Source of the DNA: UBA6055 sp965203755 | GTDB lineage: Bacteria; Chloroflexota; Anaerolineae; Aggregatilineales; Phototrophicaceae | Length of the DNA: 64,000 bases | Assembly (NCBI GenBank): GCA_965203755.1 | Contig: OZ241910.1 | Coordinates: 310,001 to 374,000, forward strand | Direction of reading: 5' to 3' | Shown: positions 53,161 through 61,998 of the stretch, one piece after another | How the letters are laid out: each line of letters begins with the position of its first letter | How positions within the stretch are numbered: the first letter of the stretch is position 1 | Notes under the pieces: model-generated | What the model saw: only the letters and a program-made list of their open reading frames with translations | What the model was told of the DNA's origin: nothing | The model's database searches: none | Translations under genes and position numbers: made by a program

Positions 53161-54204
53161 TCAACCGGGATTCAGCAAGGCATTTTTGGCTGTCATCACC
53201 TGCTGTTCAAAGCTGGTCAGCAGGCTTGCCTTGGCCTCATCATCCATATAACTCAACACAATCGAACGTTTCGCAAGCTCAACGATTTCATCTATGCCCA
53301 GCCCGCATGCTTCATGCGCCAGCATATATTCATCAACCAGCGATGTCTGATAGAGCGAAGGCATTCCAGACGACAGGATGATGGGCAGGCCGCTGTCAAA
53401 CAACTGCTGCAAGGGATAATCCGATGCCTGTTGAATCAAGCCCAGCCGAAGCGCCCGGCTAATCGAAACCACCACCGGCAGGCTCGCCTGCGCCAGGGAA
53501 TCGAGCAGGGATTCATCTTCATGGATGCCCCAGGAATCGGTTAGGCGATGCGGGTTTAGCCCTTCCAGAGCGGCGGCAACGCCTTTAATGCCCAAAGCGC
53601 CGCCGGCATGAGCCACCGTGAAGATGTCTTTCTTGCGGGCAGTGGCAAAGGCGCGGTGAAACTGTCCTACTGGCTGGGCGTCTTCTGGCCCTAGCAGACC
53701 CAGCGCGACCACATTGCCGCGCCGCGCCGTGGCTCCAGCCGCCCAGCGCGCCGCGTCATCTCCAGCCCGCGGGTTGTCGCGCGGAATGCAAAATATCCAC
53801 GACATATCCACATTCCATCCGCGCAGCGCACGGTCGCGGCCATCGTTAAGCGCCTCGATAAACAGGTCGATGCTCATGCCATAGGCATCCAGAAAATCCG
53901 ACGGGGCAACAGCGACTTCGGCATAAGGGACATTCTGTTTGGACAGCGCCACGCCAATGTCATAAACCACGCGGGCGATGTCTTCTGGATACCTGACCCA
54001 CTTGCCAGCGACCCGCGCAATTTCATCCAGCCGCGCATAATCGGGCGCATCCAGCAAATTGACCCAGTCGTCAAAGCGCTCTAACTCGGCCGGCACGCCA
54101 TTTTGATGTGCAATCATCAGCAGGCTTTCGCGGCTTAGGGCGCCGGTTAGCTGGAGATTGAGTTCCACTTTTGGAATCGCGGCAATAAATTCACGAAGGC
54201 TCAT
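53161..54204 (-). CDS. Adenosine-deaminase-like protein lacking its metal site
   Basis: Length (347) and fold order follow the adenosine deaminase family: start PKVELN, YAEVAVAPSDFLDAYG, FTVAHAGG, and a C-terminal helical end (DEAKASLLTSFEQQVM). The catalytic residues, however, are replaced. The N-terminal HxH zinc motif reads NLQ (16-18); the HAGE motif reads HAGG (199-202, His kept, Glu lost); RIGHG reads RLTDSWG (220-226); and the TDDP stretch reads SSGMP (278-282). It is therefore most likely not a deaminase. It begins 10 bases after pyrG on the same strand, so it may be linked to nucleotide metabolism. The open frame is intact, which speaks for a kept function. Confidence 0.82.
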   Translation of the reverse strand: MSLREFIAAIPKVELNLQLTGALSRESLLMIAHQNGVPAELERFDDWVNLLDAPDYARLDEIARVAGKWVRYPEDIARVVYDIGVALSKQNVPYAEVAVAPSDFLDAYGMSIDLFIEALNDGRDRALRGWNVDMSWIFCIPRDNPRAGDDAARWAAGATARRGNVVALGLLGPEDAQPVGQFHRAFATARKKDIFTVAHAGGALGIKGVAAALEGLNPHRLTDSWGIHEDESLLDSLAQASLPVVVSISRALRLGLIQQASDYPLQQLFDSGLPIILSSGMPSLYQTSLVDEYMLAHEACGLGIDEIVELAKRSIVLSYMDDEAKASLLTSFEQQVMTAKNALLNPG

Positions 54205-54214
54205 TTCGTTTTCC

Positions 54215-55876
54215 TTAATCAGCTGATGTCACTTGGGAAGGCTGGCTGTCATTCAACTGCGCTTTTGCATCGCGATAGGCTATCGATGCCCTGATCAAAG
54301 CCGCGAACAAGGGATGCGGTCGATTCGGCCGGCTTAGAAATTCCGGATGAAACTGACTTCCCAGCATAAAGGGATGGTCTTGCAGTTCGGCTATTTCCAC
54401 CAGCACTCCATCAGGGCTAAGTCCACTGAAACAGACGCCATTGGCTTCAAAGAGTTCCCGATAACTGTTGTTAAATTCAAAGCGATGGCGGTGACGCTCC
54501 TGAACGGATTCGGCGCCATAAGCCTGTGCCGCCAGCGAATTGGGGCGCAGGACACAGGGATATTCTCCCAGCCGCATGGTGCCGCCCATGTCTGTAATGG
54601 CGCGCTGTTCCAGCATCAGGTCAATAATGGGATGAGCCGTATTTGGGTCAAACTCAAAACTGCTGGCGTCCTCCATACCGAGAACACCGCGGGCAAATTC
54701 GATGCACATCACCTGCATGCCAAGACACAAACCCAGATAGGGCGACTTGTTTTCACGCGCAAATCGGGCGGCGGCGATTTTGCCTTCAATGCCGCGGCAG
54801 CCGAAGCCGCCGGGTACGACAATCCCGTCCAATGTCTGCAATTCATCAAGCCGCCGGTCTTTTTCCAACTCGCCCGAATGAATCCAGACAATCTCAACGG
54901 CGCGGTCATGGTGAATGGATGCGTGTACAATCGATTCTTTCACTGACATATAGGCATCGTGCAATTCAACATATTTGCCGACGATTCCTATGCGGAGATT
55001 CTCCATAACCGTCCGCGAACGCACGACAATCTGGCGCCATTCACTCAAATCGGGCTGGCTGGCTCGTATCTTGAGCCGCTTGAGGATATAATCGCCCAAA
55101 CCGGTTGCTTCTATCATCAATGGCACGGCATAAATATCATCAGCCGTCTGCAATGGAATGACAGCTTTCTCATTGACATCGCAGAAGAGCGCGATTTTAT
55201 TGATAATTTCGGCATTCACCGGATAATCCGTCCGCGCAATGATGACATTGGGCTGAATCCCGATGCCGCGCAGCTCGCGCACGCTATGCTGCGTTGGCTT
55301 TGTTTTTAGCTCGCCGGTAGCGCCAATATGGGGCAGAAAGGTAACATGGACGTAAAGGGTGTCCCTTCGTTTGAGTTCGGCGCGGAGTTGGCGCAGCGCC
55401 TCTAAAAAGGGCAGCCCTTCAATGTCGCCAGCCGTGCCGCCCACTTCGACGATGATGACATCGGCGCCGCTTCGCTGGGCAACCAGCTTCATGCAGCGTT
55501 TGATTTCGTTGGTGATATGCGGCACGACCTGAATGGTGCCGCCGAGATATTCGCCGCGGCGCTCTTTTTCGATAACGGTGCTGTAGACCTGGCCGGCGGT
55601 TACGTTGGAAAGTCGGCTGACATTTTCATCGACAAAACGTTCATAATGACCGAGGTCGAGGTCGGTTTCGGCGCCGTCGGCGGTCACAAAGACTTCACCA
55701 TGCTGATAAGGGCTCATCGTGCCGGGGTCGACATTCAGATAGGGATCCAGTTTTTGTATGGCGACCTTTAGCCCGCGCGCTTTCAGAATACGGCCAATCG
55801 CCGCCACCGTCAGCCCCTTGCCAACCGAACTAACTACCCCACCGGTACAGAATATGTATTTCGGTTTCACCTTCAC
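54215..55876 (-). CDS. pyrG: CTP synthase
   Basis: CTP synthase aminates UTP with glutamine. The N-terminal synthase domain starts KYIFCTGGVVSSVGKGLTVAAIG and has DPYLNVDPGTMSPYQHGEVFV; the C-terminal class I amidotransferase has GGFGCRGIEGKIAAARFARE, the nucleophile Cys in LGLCLGMQVM, and a final His/Glu pair in SQFHPEFLSRP. The 553-residue size is normal. The start is a GTG at 55876; another GTG two codons on is possible. A terminator-like hairpin lies in its leader. Confidence 0.96.
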   Translation of the reverse strand: MKVKPKYIFCTGGVVSSVGKGLTVAAIGRILKARGLKVAIQKLDPYLNVDPGTMSPYQHGEVFVTADGAETDLDLGHYERFVDENVSRLSNVTAGQVYSTVIEKERRGEYLGGTIQVVPHITNEIKRCMKLVAQRSGADVIIVEVGGTAGDIEGLPFLEALRQLRAELKRRDTLYVHVTFLPHIGATGELKTKPTQHSVRELRGIGIQPNVIIARTDYPVNAEIINKIALFCDVNEKAVIPLQTADDIYAVPLMIEATGLGDYILKRLKIRASQPDLSEWRQIVVRSRTVMENLRIGIVGKYVELHDAYMSVKESIVHASIHHDRAVEIVWIHSGELEKDRRLDELQTLDGIVVPGGFGCRGIEGKIAAARFARENKSPYLGLCLGMQVMCIEFARGVLGMEDASSFEFDPNTAHPIIDLMLEQRAITDMGGTMRLGEYPCVLRPNSLAAQAYGAESVQERHRHRFEFNNSYRELFEANGVCFSGLSPDGVLVEIAELQDHPFMLGSQFHPEFLSRPNRPHPLFAALIRASIAYRDAKAQLNDSQPSQVTSAD

Positions 55877-55894
55877 TCATCCAGTTATCTATCA

Positions 55895-55926
55895 TAAAAG
55901 ACAAAGCGGGAAACTATTTCTCCCGC
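55895..55926 (-). promoter_or_regulatory. Terminator-like hairpin in the pyrG leader
   Basis: On the minus strand GCGGGA (55926-55921) pairs with TCCCGC (55911-55906) around nine bases and is followed by TTTGTCTTTTAT. It lies just upstream of the pyrG start, where an intrinsic terminator would act as an attenuator. In some Gram-positive bacteria pyrG is controlled by such leader attenuation responding to CTP; here the upstream G-run of that mechanism was not seen. Confidence 0.5.
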
Positions 55927-56005
55927 CGCAAGTTTTCGCCGTCAACATGGCTGATTAGCCGCCTATCGGCAGGCAGCCCGGTCACAGATTCGATGGTCAC
56001 CGTCT

Positions 56006-56033
56006 ATTTTATTCGCATGGCAATGAACTTCAA
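56006..56033 (-). promoter_or_regulatory. Possible pyrG promoter
   Basis: On the minus strand TTGAAG (56033-56028) and TAAAAT (56011-56006) have 16-base spacing. The leader to the GTG would be about 120 bases. Confidence 0.4.
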
Positions 56034-56213
56034 GTGAACAATCATCAATTCGGAAATTTGCTATATAGCATATTGTCATCCTTGATTATACTAGACATAT
56101 TCCAATCGGCAAGCTGCCGGTTGGCAGTTTTTGAATTGCGGGCAAGCGGCATCGCTCGATTGCGCTTCGGGCACAGCCGCGATAATCCATGGAAAACGAT
56201 TGGAACAAATTCA

Positions 56214-57212
56214 ATGAGTGAACAGTACCAACGAACACGGCGGGCTGAACAACGGCGCCAATCCAGCGCTTCGGCGCAGGAAACCGCCGAGCGCGTCGCC
56301 AAAAGCGTCGCACAGGTCATCATTGGCAAACGCAATGAGATTCGGCTTGCCGCCTTGGGTTTATTCTGCCGCGGACATATCCTCCTCGAAGACATTCCCG
56401 GCGTCGGCAAGACGATGATGGCAAAGTCGCTTGCCAGAGCCTTGGGCTGTACATTCAGCCGCATACAGTTCACGCCCGACATGCTGCCTTCGGACATCAC
56501 CGGGGTTTCAATCTATAACCCCAAAAGCCGCGAATTTGAGTTCCGCCCCGGCCCGATCATGGCGCAAATTATCCTTGCGGACGAAATCAACCGCGCCACC
56601 CCCAAGACCCAGTCGGCGCTTTTGGAAGCGATGGAAGAGGGGCAAGTGACGATTGACGGCGCGACTTACCGGTTAAGCGATCCCTTCCTGATTATGGCGA
56701 CGCAAAATCCAATCGAATACGAAGGCACCTTCCCGCTGCCCGAAGCGCAGCTGGACCGCTTCCTGATCCGCATACAGATCGGCTATCCAAAACCAGCCGA
56801 AGAACTCACGATTCTTTCGGCGCAGCAGTATCAGCATCCCATTCAAAATCTAAGACAGGTCGTCAGCCGACAAGAACTGCTTTCGGTGCAGCAATTGGTT
56901 AAAGAAGTGTATGTCGCCAAAGAAGTCAAGCAATACATCATCAATCTGATCACCGCATCGCGCCGGCATCCGGATGTCTATCTAGGCAGCAGTCCGCGCG
57001 GTTCGCTGGCGCTTTTCCGCACCTCCCAGGCGCGCGCCGCCATGTCCGGGCGCGATTACGTCATTCCCGACGATGTCAAAGCGCTGGCTGAAGTCACGCT
57101 GGCTCATCGCATTCTCGTCGGCCCCGCCGCCCGCATCAAGAACATCACATCGCGGACGGTGGTGCAGGATATTTTGCAGACCACCCCGGTGCCAGGTTCA
57201 TCTGTTCGATAG
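56214..57212 (+). CDS. MoxR-family AAA ATPase
   Basis: MoxR ATPases act as chaperones, often with a DUF58 and a von Willebrand A partner. From ATG 56214 it has 332 residues: Walker A in LEDIPGVGKTMMAK, Walker B in LADEINRATPKTQSALLEAMEE, sensor ATQNPIEYEGTFPLPEAQLDRF, and the C-terminal AAA lid (SRRHPDVYLGSSPRGSLAL). The earlier in-frame start at 56034 gives 60 non-family residues. The DUF58 gene starts 7 bases later; the pair is a common unit. Confidence 0.94.
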   Translation: MSEQYQRTRRAEQRRQSSASAQETAERVAKSVAQVIIGKRNEIRLAALGLFCRGHILLEDIPGVGKTMMAKSLARALGCTFSRIQFTPDMLPSDITGVSIYNPKSREFEFRPGPIMAQIILADEINRATPKTQSALLEAMEEGQVTIDGATYRLSDPFLIMATQNPIEYEGTFPLPEAQLDRFLIRIQIGYPKPAEELTILSAQQYQHPIQNLRQVVSRQELLSVQQLVKEVYVAKEVKQYIINLITASRRHPDVYLGSSPRGSLALFRTSQARAAMSGRDYVIPDDVKALAEVTLAHRILVGPAARIKNITSRTVVQDILQTTPVPGSSVR

Positions 57213-57218
57213 TGTCCC

Positions 57219-58472
57219 ATGCAGAATCGTCGAAATGCGTTTTACATTCTGATGATCTTAAGCCTGCTGACCGGCCTGTTCACCGGCCGCGCGGCGCTGT
57301 TCAATCTCACCTATCTGATCGCCGCCGTCATGCTGCTTGCCCTGGTTTGGACCTGGCTTTCCGTGCGCGGCATCGCCTTGCGGCGGACAACAAGAACCCG
57401 CCGTTCGCAAGTGGGGCGGATTTTTCGCGAATCCTTCAGTGTCCGCAAAACCGGCATCCTGCCCAAACTCTGTCTGGAAATCCGCGACCATTCCAACCTT
57501 CCCGGCCATCAAGCCAGCCATGTGATCCCGACCCTCTTGAACCGCCGCGAATATCGCTGGGATGTCAAGACCGTCTGCGCTGTCCGCGGTGAATTTCAAC
57601 TGGGCCCGCTGACGGTCATCAGCAGCGACCCCTTTGGCTTCTTTCGCTTGCCGCGCCGCGTCAGCGTCACCGAACGATTGATTGTTTATCCCATGACCGT
57701 AGACCTGAACCGGGTCATTCTGCCGATGGGTTTCCTTTCGGGCGGCGACGCGCAAAGACGGCTGACCCATCAGGTCACGACGAACGCCAGCAGCGTCCGC
57801 GATTATGTGAGCGGAGACAGCATGAATCGGATTCACTGGCGCTCTACCGCGCGTACCGACAAGCTGATGGTCAAGGAATTTGAGCTTGACCCCCTGGTCG
57901 ATATTTGGCTTTTTAACGATTTCTCGGCCGATTCTCTTTATGAAGACCCCAACGTTCGCCGCGCCGGGCAAATTGGCAATATCATTCCCAGCGCACCAGG
58001 CATTCCACCATCGACGGAAGAGTATGGCGTCATCATCGCAGCCTCGCTGGCAAAGTATTTCATTGAAAGCGAGCGGATGGTGGGCTATGCCGCTTATACA
58101 CCCTATCGTCAGATATTCCAGCCCGACCGCGGCAATCGTCAATTAACGCGGATATGGCAGGCGCTGGCGGTGGCGCGCAGCACATCCAATTACTCCCTCA
58201 AAGCGATGCTGACCCTAGAGACGCCCCATTTCACACGCGGCACAACGCTTATTGTGGTGACATCATCGCTTGACATGGACTGGACAGCCGAAGCGCAGGT
58301 TTTGATGCGGCGCGGCATTCGACCGCTATGTATTTTCGTCGATCCACAGTCATTCAATCCACAGTACAATTCCGACGCCATGCGCGGCATGCTGCAACTG
58401 GCGAAGATACCTACCGTGGTGATTGGCAAAGACGATGACATCGCGGTGGCGCTGGAGCAGCGTCCGATTTAA
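57219..58472 (+). CDS. DUF58 membrane protein
   Basis: This 417-residue protein has two membrane helices near the N-terminus (about 9-25 and 28-46), a beta-rich middle part and the DUF58 core (VRDYVSGDSMNRIHWRSTARTDKLMVKEFE). The C-terminal part (LIVVTSSLDMDWTAEAQVLMRRG) resembles a von Willebrand A fold. It is paired with MoxR and probably is its substrate or partner. Function in the cell is not established. Confidence 0.92.
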   Translation: MQNRRNAFYILMILSLLTGLFTGRAALFNLTYLIAAVMLLALVWTWLSVRGIALRRTTRTRRSQVGRIFRESFSVRKTGILPKLCLEIRDHSNLPGHQASHVIPTLLNRREYRWDVKTVCAVRGEFQLGPLTVISSDPFGFFRLPRRVSVTERLIVYPMTVDLNRVILPMGFLSGGDAQRRLTHQVTTNASSVRDYVSGDSMNRIHWRSTARTDKLMVKEFELDPLVDIWLFNDFSADSLYEDPNVRRAGQIGNIIPSAPGIPPSTEEYGVIIAASLAKYFIESERMVGYAAYTPYRQIFQPDRGNRQLTRIWQALAVARSTSNYSLKAMLTLETPHFTRGTTLIVVTSSLDMDWTAEAQVLMRRGIRPLCIFVDPQSFNPQYNSDAMRGMLQLAKIPTVVIGKDDDIAVALEQRPI

Positions 58473-58501
58473 TGACCGATACCGGATAAGGATACGCAAT
58501 T

Positions 58502-59647
58502 ATGGCCCAAACATTTGACGCGATTGTAATTGGCGCCGGCGCCATGGGAAGCGCCGCCGCTTACTATCTAAGCCGGCGGCGGCAAAAGGTCTTGCTGCTG
58601 GAACAGTTTGAATTGGATCACCGCAAGGGCAGTTCATACGGCTTTTCGCGGATTATCCGATATTCTTATGACCGTCCGGAATACGTCGAACTGGCAAAAG
58701 ACAATTATCCGCTCTGGTTCAGCTTGCAGGATGAATTGGGCGAAACACTGTATGTCAAGACCGGCGGCCTGGATTTCGGACCTGCCGCCGATGACACATT
58801 GCAAGACACCATCGCCGCCCTCAAGTCCAGTCAAATCCAGCATGAACTGCTTTCCATCAGCGAAGCGCAGCGGCGATTCCCTCAATTCCGCTTTGATGAA
58901 GATTTTCAGATTTTGTATCAGCCCGACAGTGGCTTCATCACCGCATCCAAAGCGGTGCTCGGTCATATTAAACTGGCAAAGCGAAACGGCGCCATCGTCA
59001 AGGACAATACAGCCGTTGATCGGATTCGAATCTATGCCGACAGCGTTGAGGTTACGACCAGAGAGGGAACATTTTCCGCCGGGAAACTTATCGCTGCCGC
59101 CGGTTCATGGGCAAAATCGCTGCTGCTGCAAACCGGCATTGACCTGCCCTTGATTCCATTGCGGTGCCAGCTTAATTTTGTGATGCCGGCCGACAAGAAG
59201 GCCTATGAGGCTGAACGCTGTCCGATATGGATCGCTCATGTACAAAAGCGATTCCCAACCACAGTTTATGGCATACCATCGCATGAACATTCAGGATTCA
59301 AAATCGCCTGGCATGGCGGCGAGCCGCGGCGGCATCCGGCGGAAGTGGACTATAGGCCCGATGAGGATGGCCTGGCTGGCCTGCGCCAATTTATGCAGGC
59401 GCATATTCCCGCGCTGGCCAAGGCGCCGCTTCGCGAAAGCCGCATTTGCCTGTACACCAACACCCCGGACCAGCATTTTATTGTGGATGCCCACCCCGAA
59501 CATCGTCATCTGCTTGTCGGCGCCGGCTTCAGCGGACACGGATTCAAATTCAGCACGATTATCGGCAAAATGCTGACCGACATTGCTCTGGATGGCGAAA
59601 CGACGCACAACGACGCGCTGTTCAAGATTGACCGCTTCATAAATTGA
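58502..59647 (+). CDS. FAD-dependent oxidoreductase, sarcosine oxidase/SolA type
   Basis: This 381-residue amine oxidase has the FAD-binding start IVIGAGAMGSAAAYYLSRR and EQFELDHRKGSSYGFSRI, typical of monomeric sarcosine oxidase and N-methyltryptophan oxidase. The Cys that carries covalent FAD in that group is present in RICLYTNTPDQHFIVD, and GFSGHGFKFS follows. The substrate (sarcosine, N-methyl amino acid or other) cannot be told. Its stop overlaps the convergent GNAT gene by 11 bases. Confidence 0.9.
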   Translation: MAQTFDAIVIGAGAMGSAAAYYLSRRRQKVLLLEQFELDHRKGSSYGFSRIIRYSYDRPEYVELAKDNYPLWFSLQDELGETLYVKTGGLDFGPAADDTLQDTIAALKSSQIQHELLSISEAQRRFPQFRFDEDFQILYQPDSGFITASKAVLGHIKLAKRNGAIVKDNTAVDRIRIYADSVEVTTREGTFSAGKLIAAAGSWAKSLLLQTGIDLPLIPLRCQLNFVMPADKKAYEAERCPIWIAHVQKRFPTTVYGIPSHEHSGFKIAWHGGEPRRHPAEVDYRPDEDGLAGLRQFMQAHIPALAKAPLRESRICLYTNTPDQHFIVDAHPEHRHLLVGAGFSGHGFKFSTIIGKMLTDIALDGETTHNDALFKIDRFIN

Positions 59648-60314
59648 TGGTCCACCAGTCAAAAGCGCCAAGACAATCAAAGCCATTCGCCCGAAAAAGC
59701 GACTGCGCGGCGGCATCCTCATTGGACGCGACCGCGCCAACCGTGGCGAGCCGGCGCGAATGGGCGACAAAAAGCGCATTGTCGATTGCAACTTGGCTGA
59801 AGCCGCCCTCAATCCATATCCCAGAGTAGATCAGGGTTTCCACCGGAATCAGAACAGCCGCGGCATTATTTTTATGCGGCGATGCCGGATGCGGCGAGAT
59901 GACAAACAAGGCATAGCTTTCCTTTGAGCGCCGGAATCCAAGCGCCGCGCACAGCCTTTGCATGGCATGATTGTCGGCCGCCACCAAGGCGCGAACAGAC
60001 GCGGCGCCCAGGCGCTTTGCCTGTTCAATGCCGACGCCGACCAGCCGCTGACCAGCCGCCATCCCCCGCGCTTGGGGATGCACTGCCAGCAAATCAAGCT
60101 CTAAACGCACTTCATCATCTCGGGATACCGTCAGAAAATAGTCAGCAAAGCCAGCAGCGCCGCCCGACAAAACCGCGACCCAAGTTATATTGCGGTTCAG
60201 CAGCAGCAGATGCCGAATACGAGCTTCATCCATTGCCGTGCCGAAGCTCAACCGCGAAATCGCCGCAATGGCTGGCGCATCATCGGCAGCGGCGCGGCGG
60301 ATTTGGATGGACAT
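59637..60314 (-). CDS. GNAT-family acetyltransferase
   Basis: From ATG 60314 (GAAGGG upstream) it has 225 residues. The first part is a standard GNAT domain with the acetyl-CoA site VHPQARGMAAGQRLVGVGIEQA and the typical NHAMQRLCAALGFRRS. The last 80 residues (PVETLIYSGIWIEGGFS to LFRANGFDCLGAFDWW) look like half of a second GNAT domain, without an acetyl-CoA site. The substrate is unknown. It overlaps the sarcosine-oxidase-like gene end to end. Confidence 0.82.
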   Translation of the reverse strand: MSIQIRRAAADDAPAIAAISRLSFGTAMDEARIRHLLLLNRNITWVAVLSGGAAGFADYFLTVSRDDEVRLELDLLAVHPQARGMAAGQRLVGVGIEQAKRLGAASVRALVAADNHAMQRLCAALGFRRSKESYALFVISPHPASPHKNNAAAVLIPVETLIYSGIWIEGGFSQVAIDNALFVAHSRRLATVGAVASNEDAAAQSLFRANGFDCLGAFDWWTINL

Positions 60315-60390
60315 TGATTTATCCCTTCTCAAGGCATATCATTGACTCTAAACTGTTTGTTTATCGGCATCCATTTCGTCAGGACCGGCT

Positions 60391-61998
60391 TTGCCAAGCG
60401 CAGCTTCGACAAACTTCAGCAGAACATTCCTGTACCTCATCGCCTTTGCCAGCGGCATGACCACCCTGGCGGTTGAGCTATCGGCTTCCCGACTGCTTGG
60501 CAATGTCTTTGGCAGCAGCAATCTGGTGTGGGCGAATGTGATCGGGCTGATGCTGCTCTATCTGACGGTGGGTTACTTCATCGGCGGCCGCTGGGCAGAC
60601 CGTTCGCCCAAAGCAAGCACCCTGCTTCAGATTGTCCTTTGGGCGGCATTCCTTAGCGCTTTGATTCCGATTGTATCGCGCCCGATCCTATCACAGGCGG
60701 CGCAGGCTGTGTTCGGCGCCGAGGCGGCGCTGGCGCTCGGCTCGTTTATTTCCATCCTGATTTTGTTTTCGGCGCCGGTCACGCTGCTGGGCACGGTTTC
60801 CCCATTTGTTATTCGCCTGGCCGTCACCGATATCAAGCACAGCGGCAAGGTCGCCGGCCAGATTTATGCCATCAGCACGCTCGGCAGTTTGCTGGGCACT
60901 TTTTTGCCGGCGCTGCTGATTATCCCCGAACTTGGCACCACACGCACCTTTCTGCTATTCGCTGGCATTTTGTTCGCGATTGCCTTCGCCGGCCTGGTCC
61001 GCGCTGACCGCAAAATTGCGTTCCGTTACCTTTGGATGCCGGTCGCGATTGCGCTGCCGGCGATGTATCTGCTCAATGGCCCGCTGCGGCCGCCGGCCGC
61101 CAAAGCCAGCCTGCGCTATGATAAGGAAAGCGCCTACAATTACATCCAGGTTCAGGAGGATGAAGACGGCTTTCGTTATTTATACTTGAACGAAGGCCAG
61201 GGCATCCACAGTCAATGGCATCCGACCCAGGTTTTCTATGGGAGAACCTGGGATTTTTTTCTCACCGGGCCCTTTTTTAACCGGCCGCCCTTTACAGCCG
61301 ATCAGGTTGGCTCGCTGCTGGTGATTGGATTGGCTGCCGGCACCATAGCGCGGCAATATACCGAGATATATGGCGGGATCGCCATCGACGGCATTGAGAT
61401 CGACGCGGCCATTCTTGAAGCTGGCGCCCGATTCTTTGAGATGAACCCAAGCGCTATGCCCAATCTGACACCCTATGTCGGAGACGGACGCTATATCCTT
61501 AATCAGCTTGACCGCAAATATGACGTCATTGCGATTGATGCCTATCGCCCGCCCTATATCCCCTGGCATCTGACGACGATGGAGTTTTTTGCCGAAGCCA
61601 AAGCGCGTTTGACGGCGGATGGCGTGGTGATGATCAACGTCGGACGCACCGATACCGACCGCCGCCTGGTCGACGCCCTTGCCCATACACTGTCCTTCGT
61701 CTATCCCAGCATTCACGCCATGGATGTACCCCATTCCTTCAATACCATTCTGGCGGCGACCGTTCAGGCAACTGAAGCCGACAGCCTGCTGGAAAACATG
61801 CGCTACCCGGTTGATAATGTCAATCCAATTCTGTATGAGATTCTGTCCGCCGGAGGCGCCGCCCTGGCTGCGCCCGGCGAGAGTGATATCCTATTCACCG
61901 ACGACCGCGCCCCAGTCGAAACGCTGGTTGATTCGATGGTGCTCAACTTTCTGTTATCGGGCCGCGCCGAGAGATTCCGGCTGGCTGATGAATCATAA
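60391..61998 (+). CDS. Membrane spermidine-synthase-like protein
   Basis: The 535 residues have seven or so membrane helices in the first 235 residues (FASGMTTLAVELSASRLLG, VWANVIGLMLLYLTVGYFIGG, ISTLGSLLGTFLPALL). A soluble aminopropyltransferase/methyltransferase-like domain follows, with the nucleotide-type motif LVIGLAAGTIARQYTEIYGG, IDGIEIDAAILEAG and YDVIAIDAYRPPYIPWHL. The start is TTG 60391 with CAGGA upstream; no ATG precedes the first helix. Fusions of this type are common, but true polyamine synthesis is unproven. It overlaps the next gene by 11 bases. Confidence 0.83.
   Translation: MPSAASTNFSRTFLYLIAFASGMTTLAVELSASRLLGNVFGSSNLVWANVIGLMLLYLTVGYFIGGRWADRSPKASTLLQIVLWAAFLSALIPIVSRPILSQAAQAVFGAEAALALGSFISILILFSAPVTLLGTVSPFVIRLAVTDIKHSGKVAGQIYAISTLGSLLGTFLPALLIIPELGTTRTFLLFAGILFAIAFAGLVRADRKIAFRYLWMPVAIALPAMYLLNGPLRPPAAKASLRYDKESAYNYIQVQEDEDGFRYLYLNEGQGIHSQWHPTQVFYGRTWDFFLTGPFFNRPPFTADQVGSLLVIGLAAGTIARQYTEIYGGIAIDGIEIDAAILEAGARFFEMNPSAMPNLTPYVGDGRYILNQLDRKYDVIAIDAYRPPYIPWHLTTMEFFAEAKARLTADGVVMINVGRTDTDRRLVDALAHTLSFVYPSIHAMDVPHSFNTILAATVQATEADSLLENMRYPVDNVNPILYEILSAGGAALAAPGESDILFTDDRAPVETLVDSMVLNFLLSGRAERFRLADES

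Larger units (their letters stand above)
55877..56213. other. 337-base pyrG-moxR intergenic region
   Basis: This divergent gap holds, on the pyrG side, a promoter-like pair (56006-56033) and a hairpin with T-rich tail (55895-55926). On the moxR side there is an AT-rich stretch with TATACT (56087-56092) but no well-spaced -35 element. An open frame from 56034 runs into moxR but is not protein-like before 56214. Confidence 0.6.

Noticed and set aside
61679..61987. Long N-terminal extension of the TIGR01906 protein
   Set aside because: This part is a shadow of the spermidine-synthase-like gene in another frame; the ATG at 61988 starts the recognisable membrane protein.
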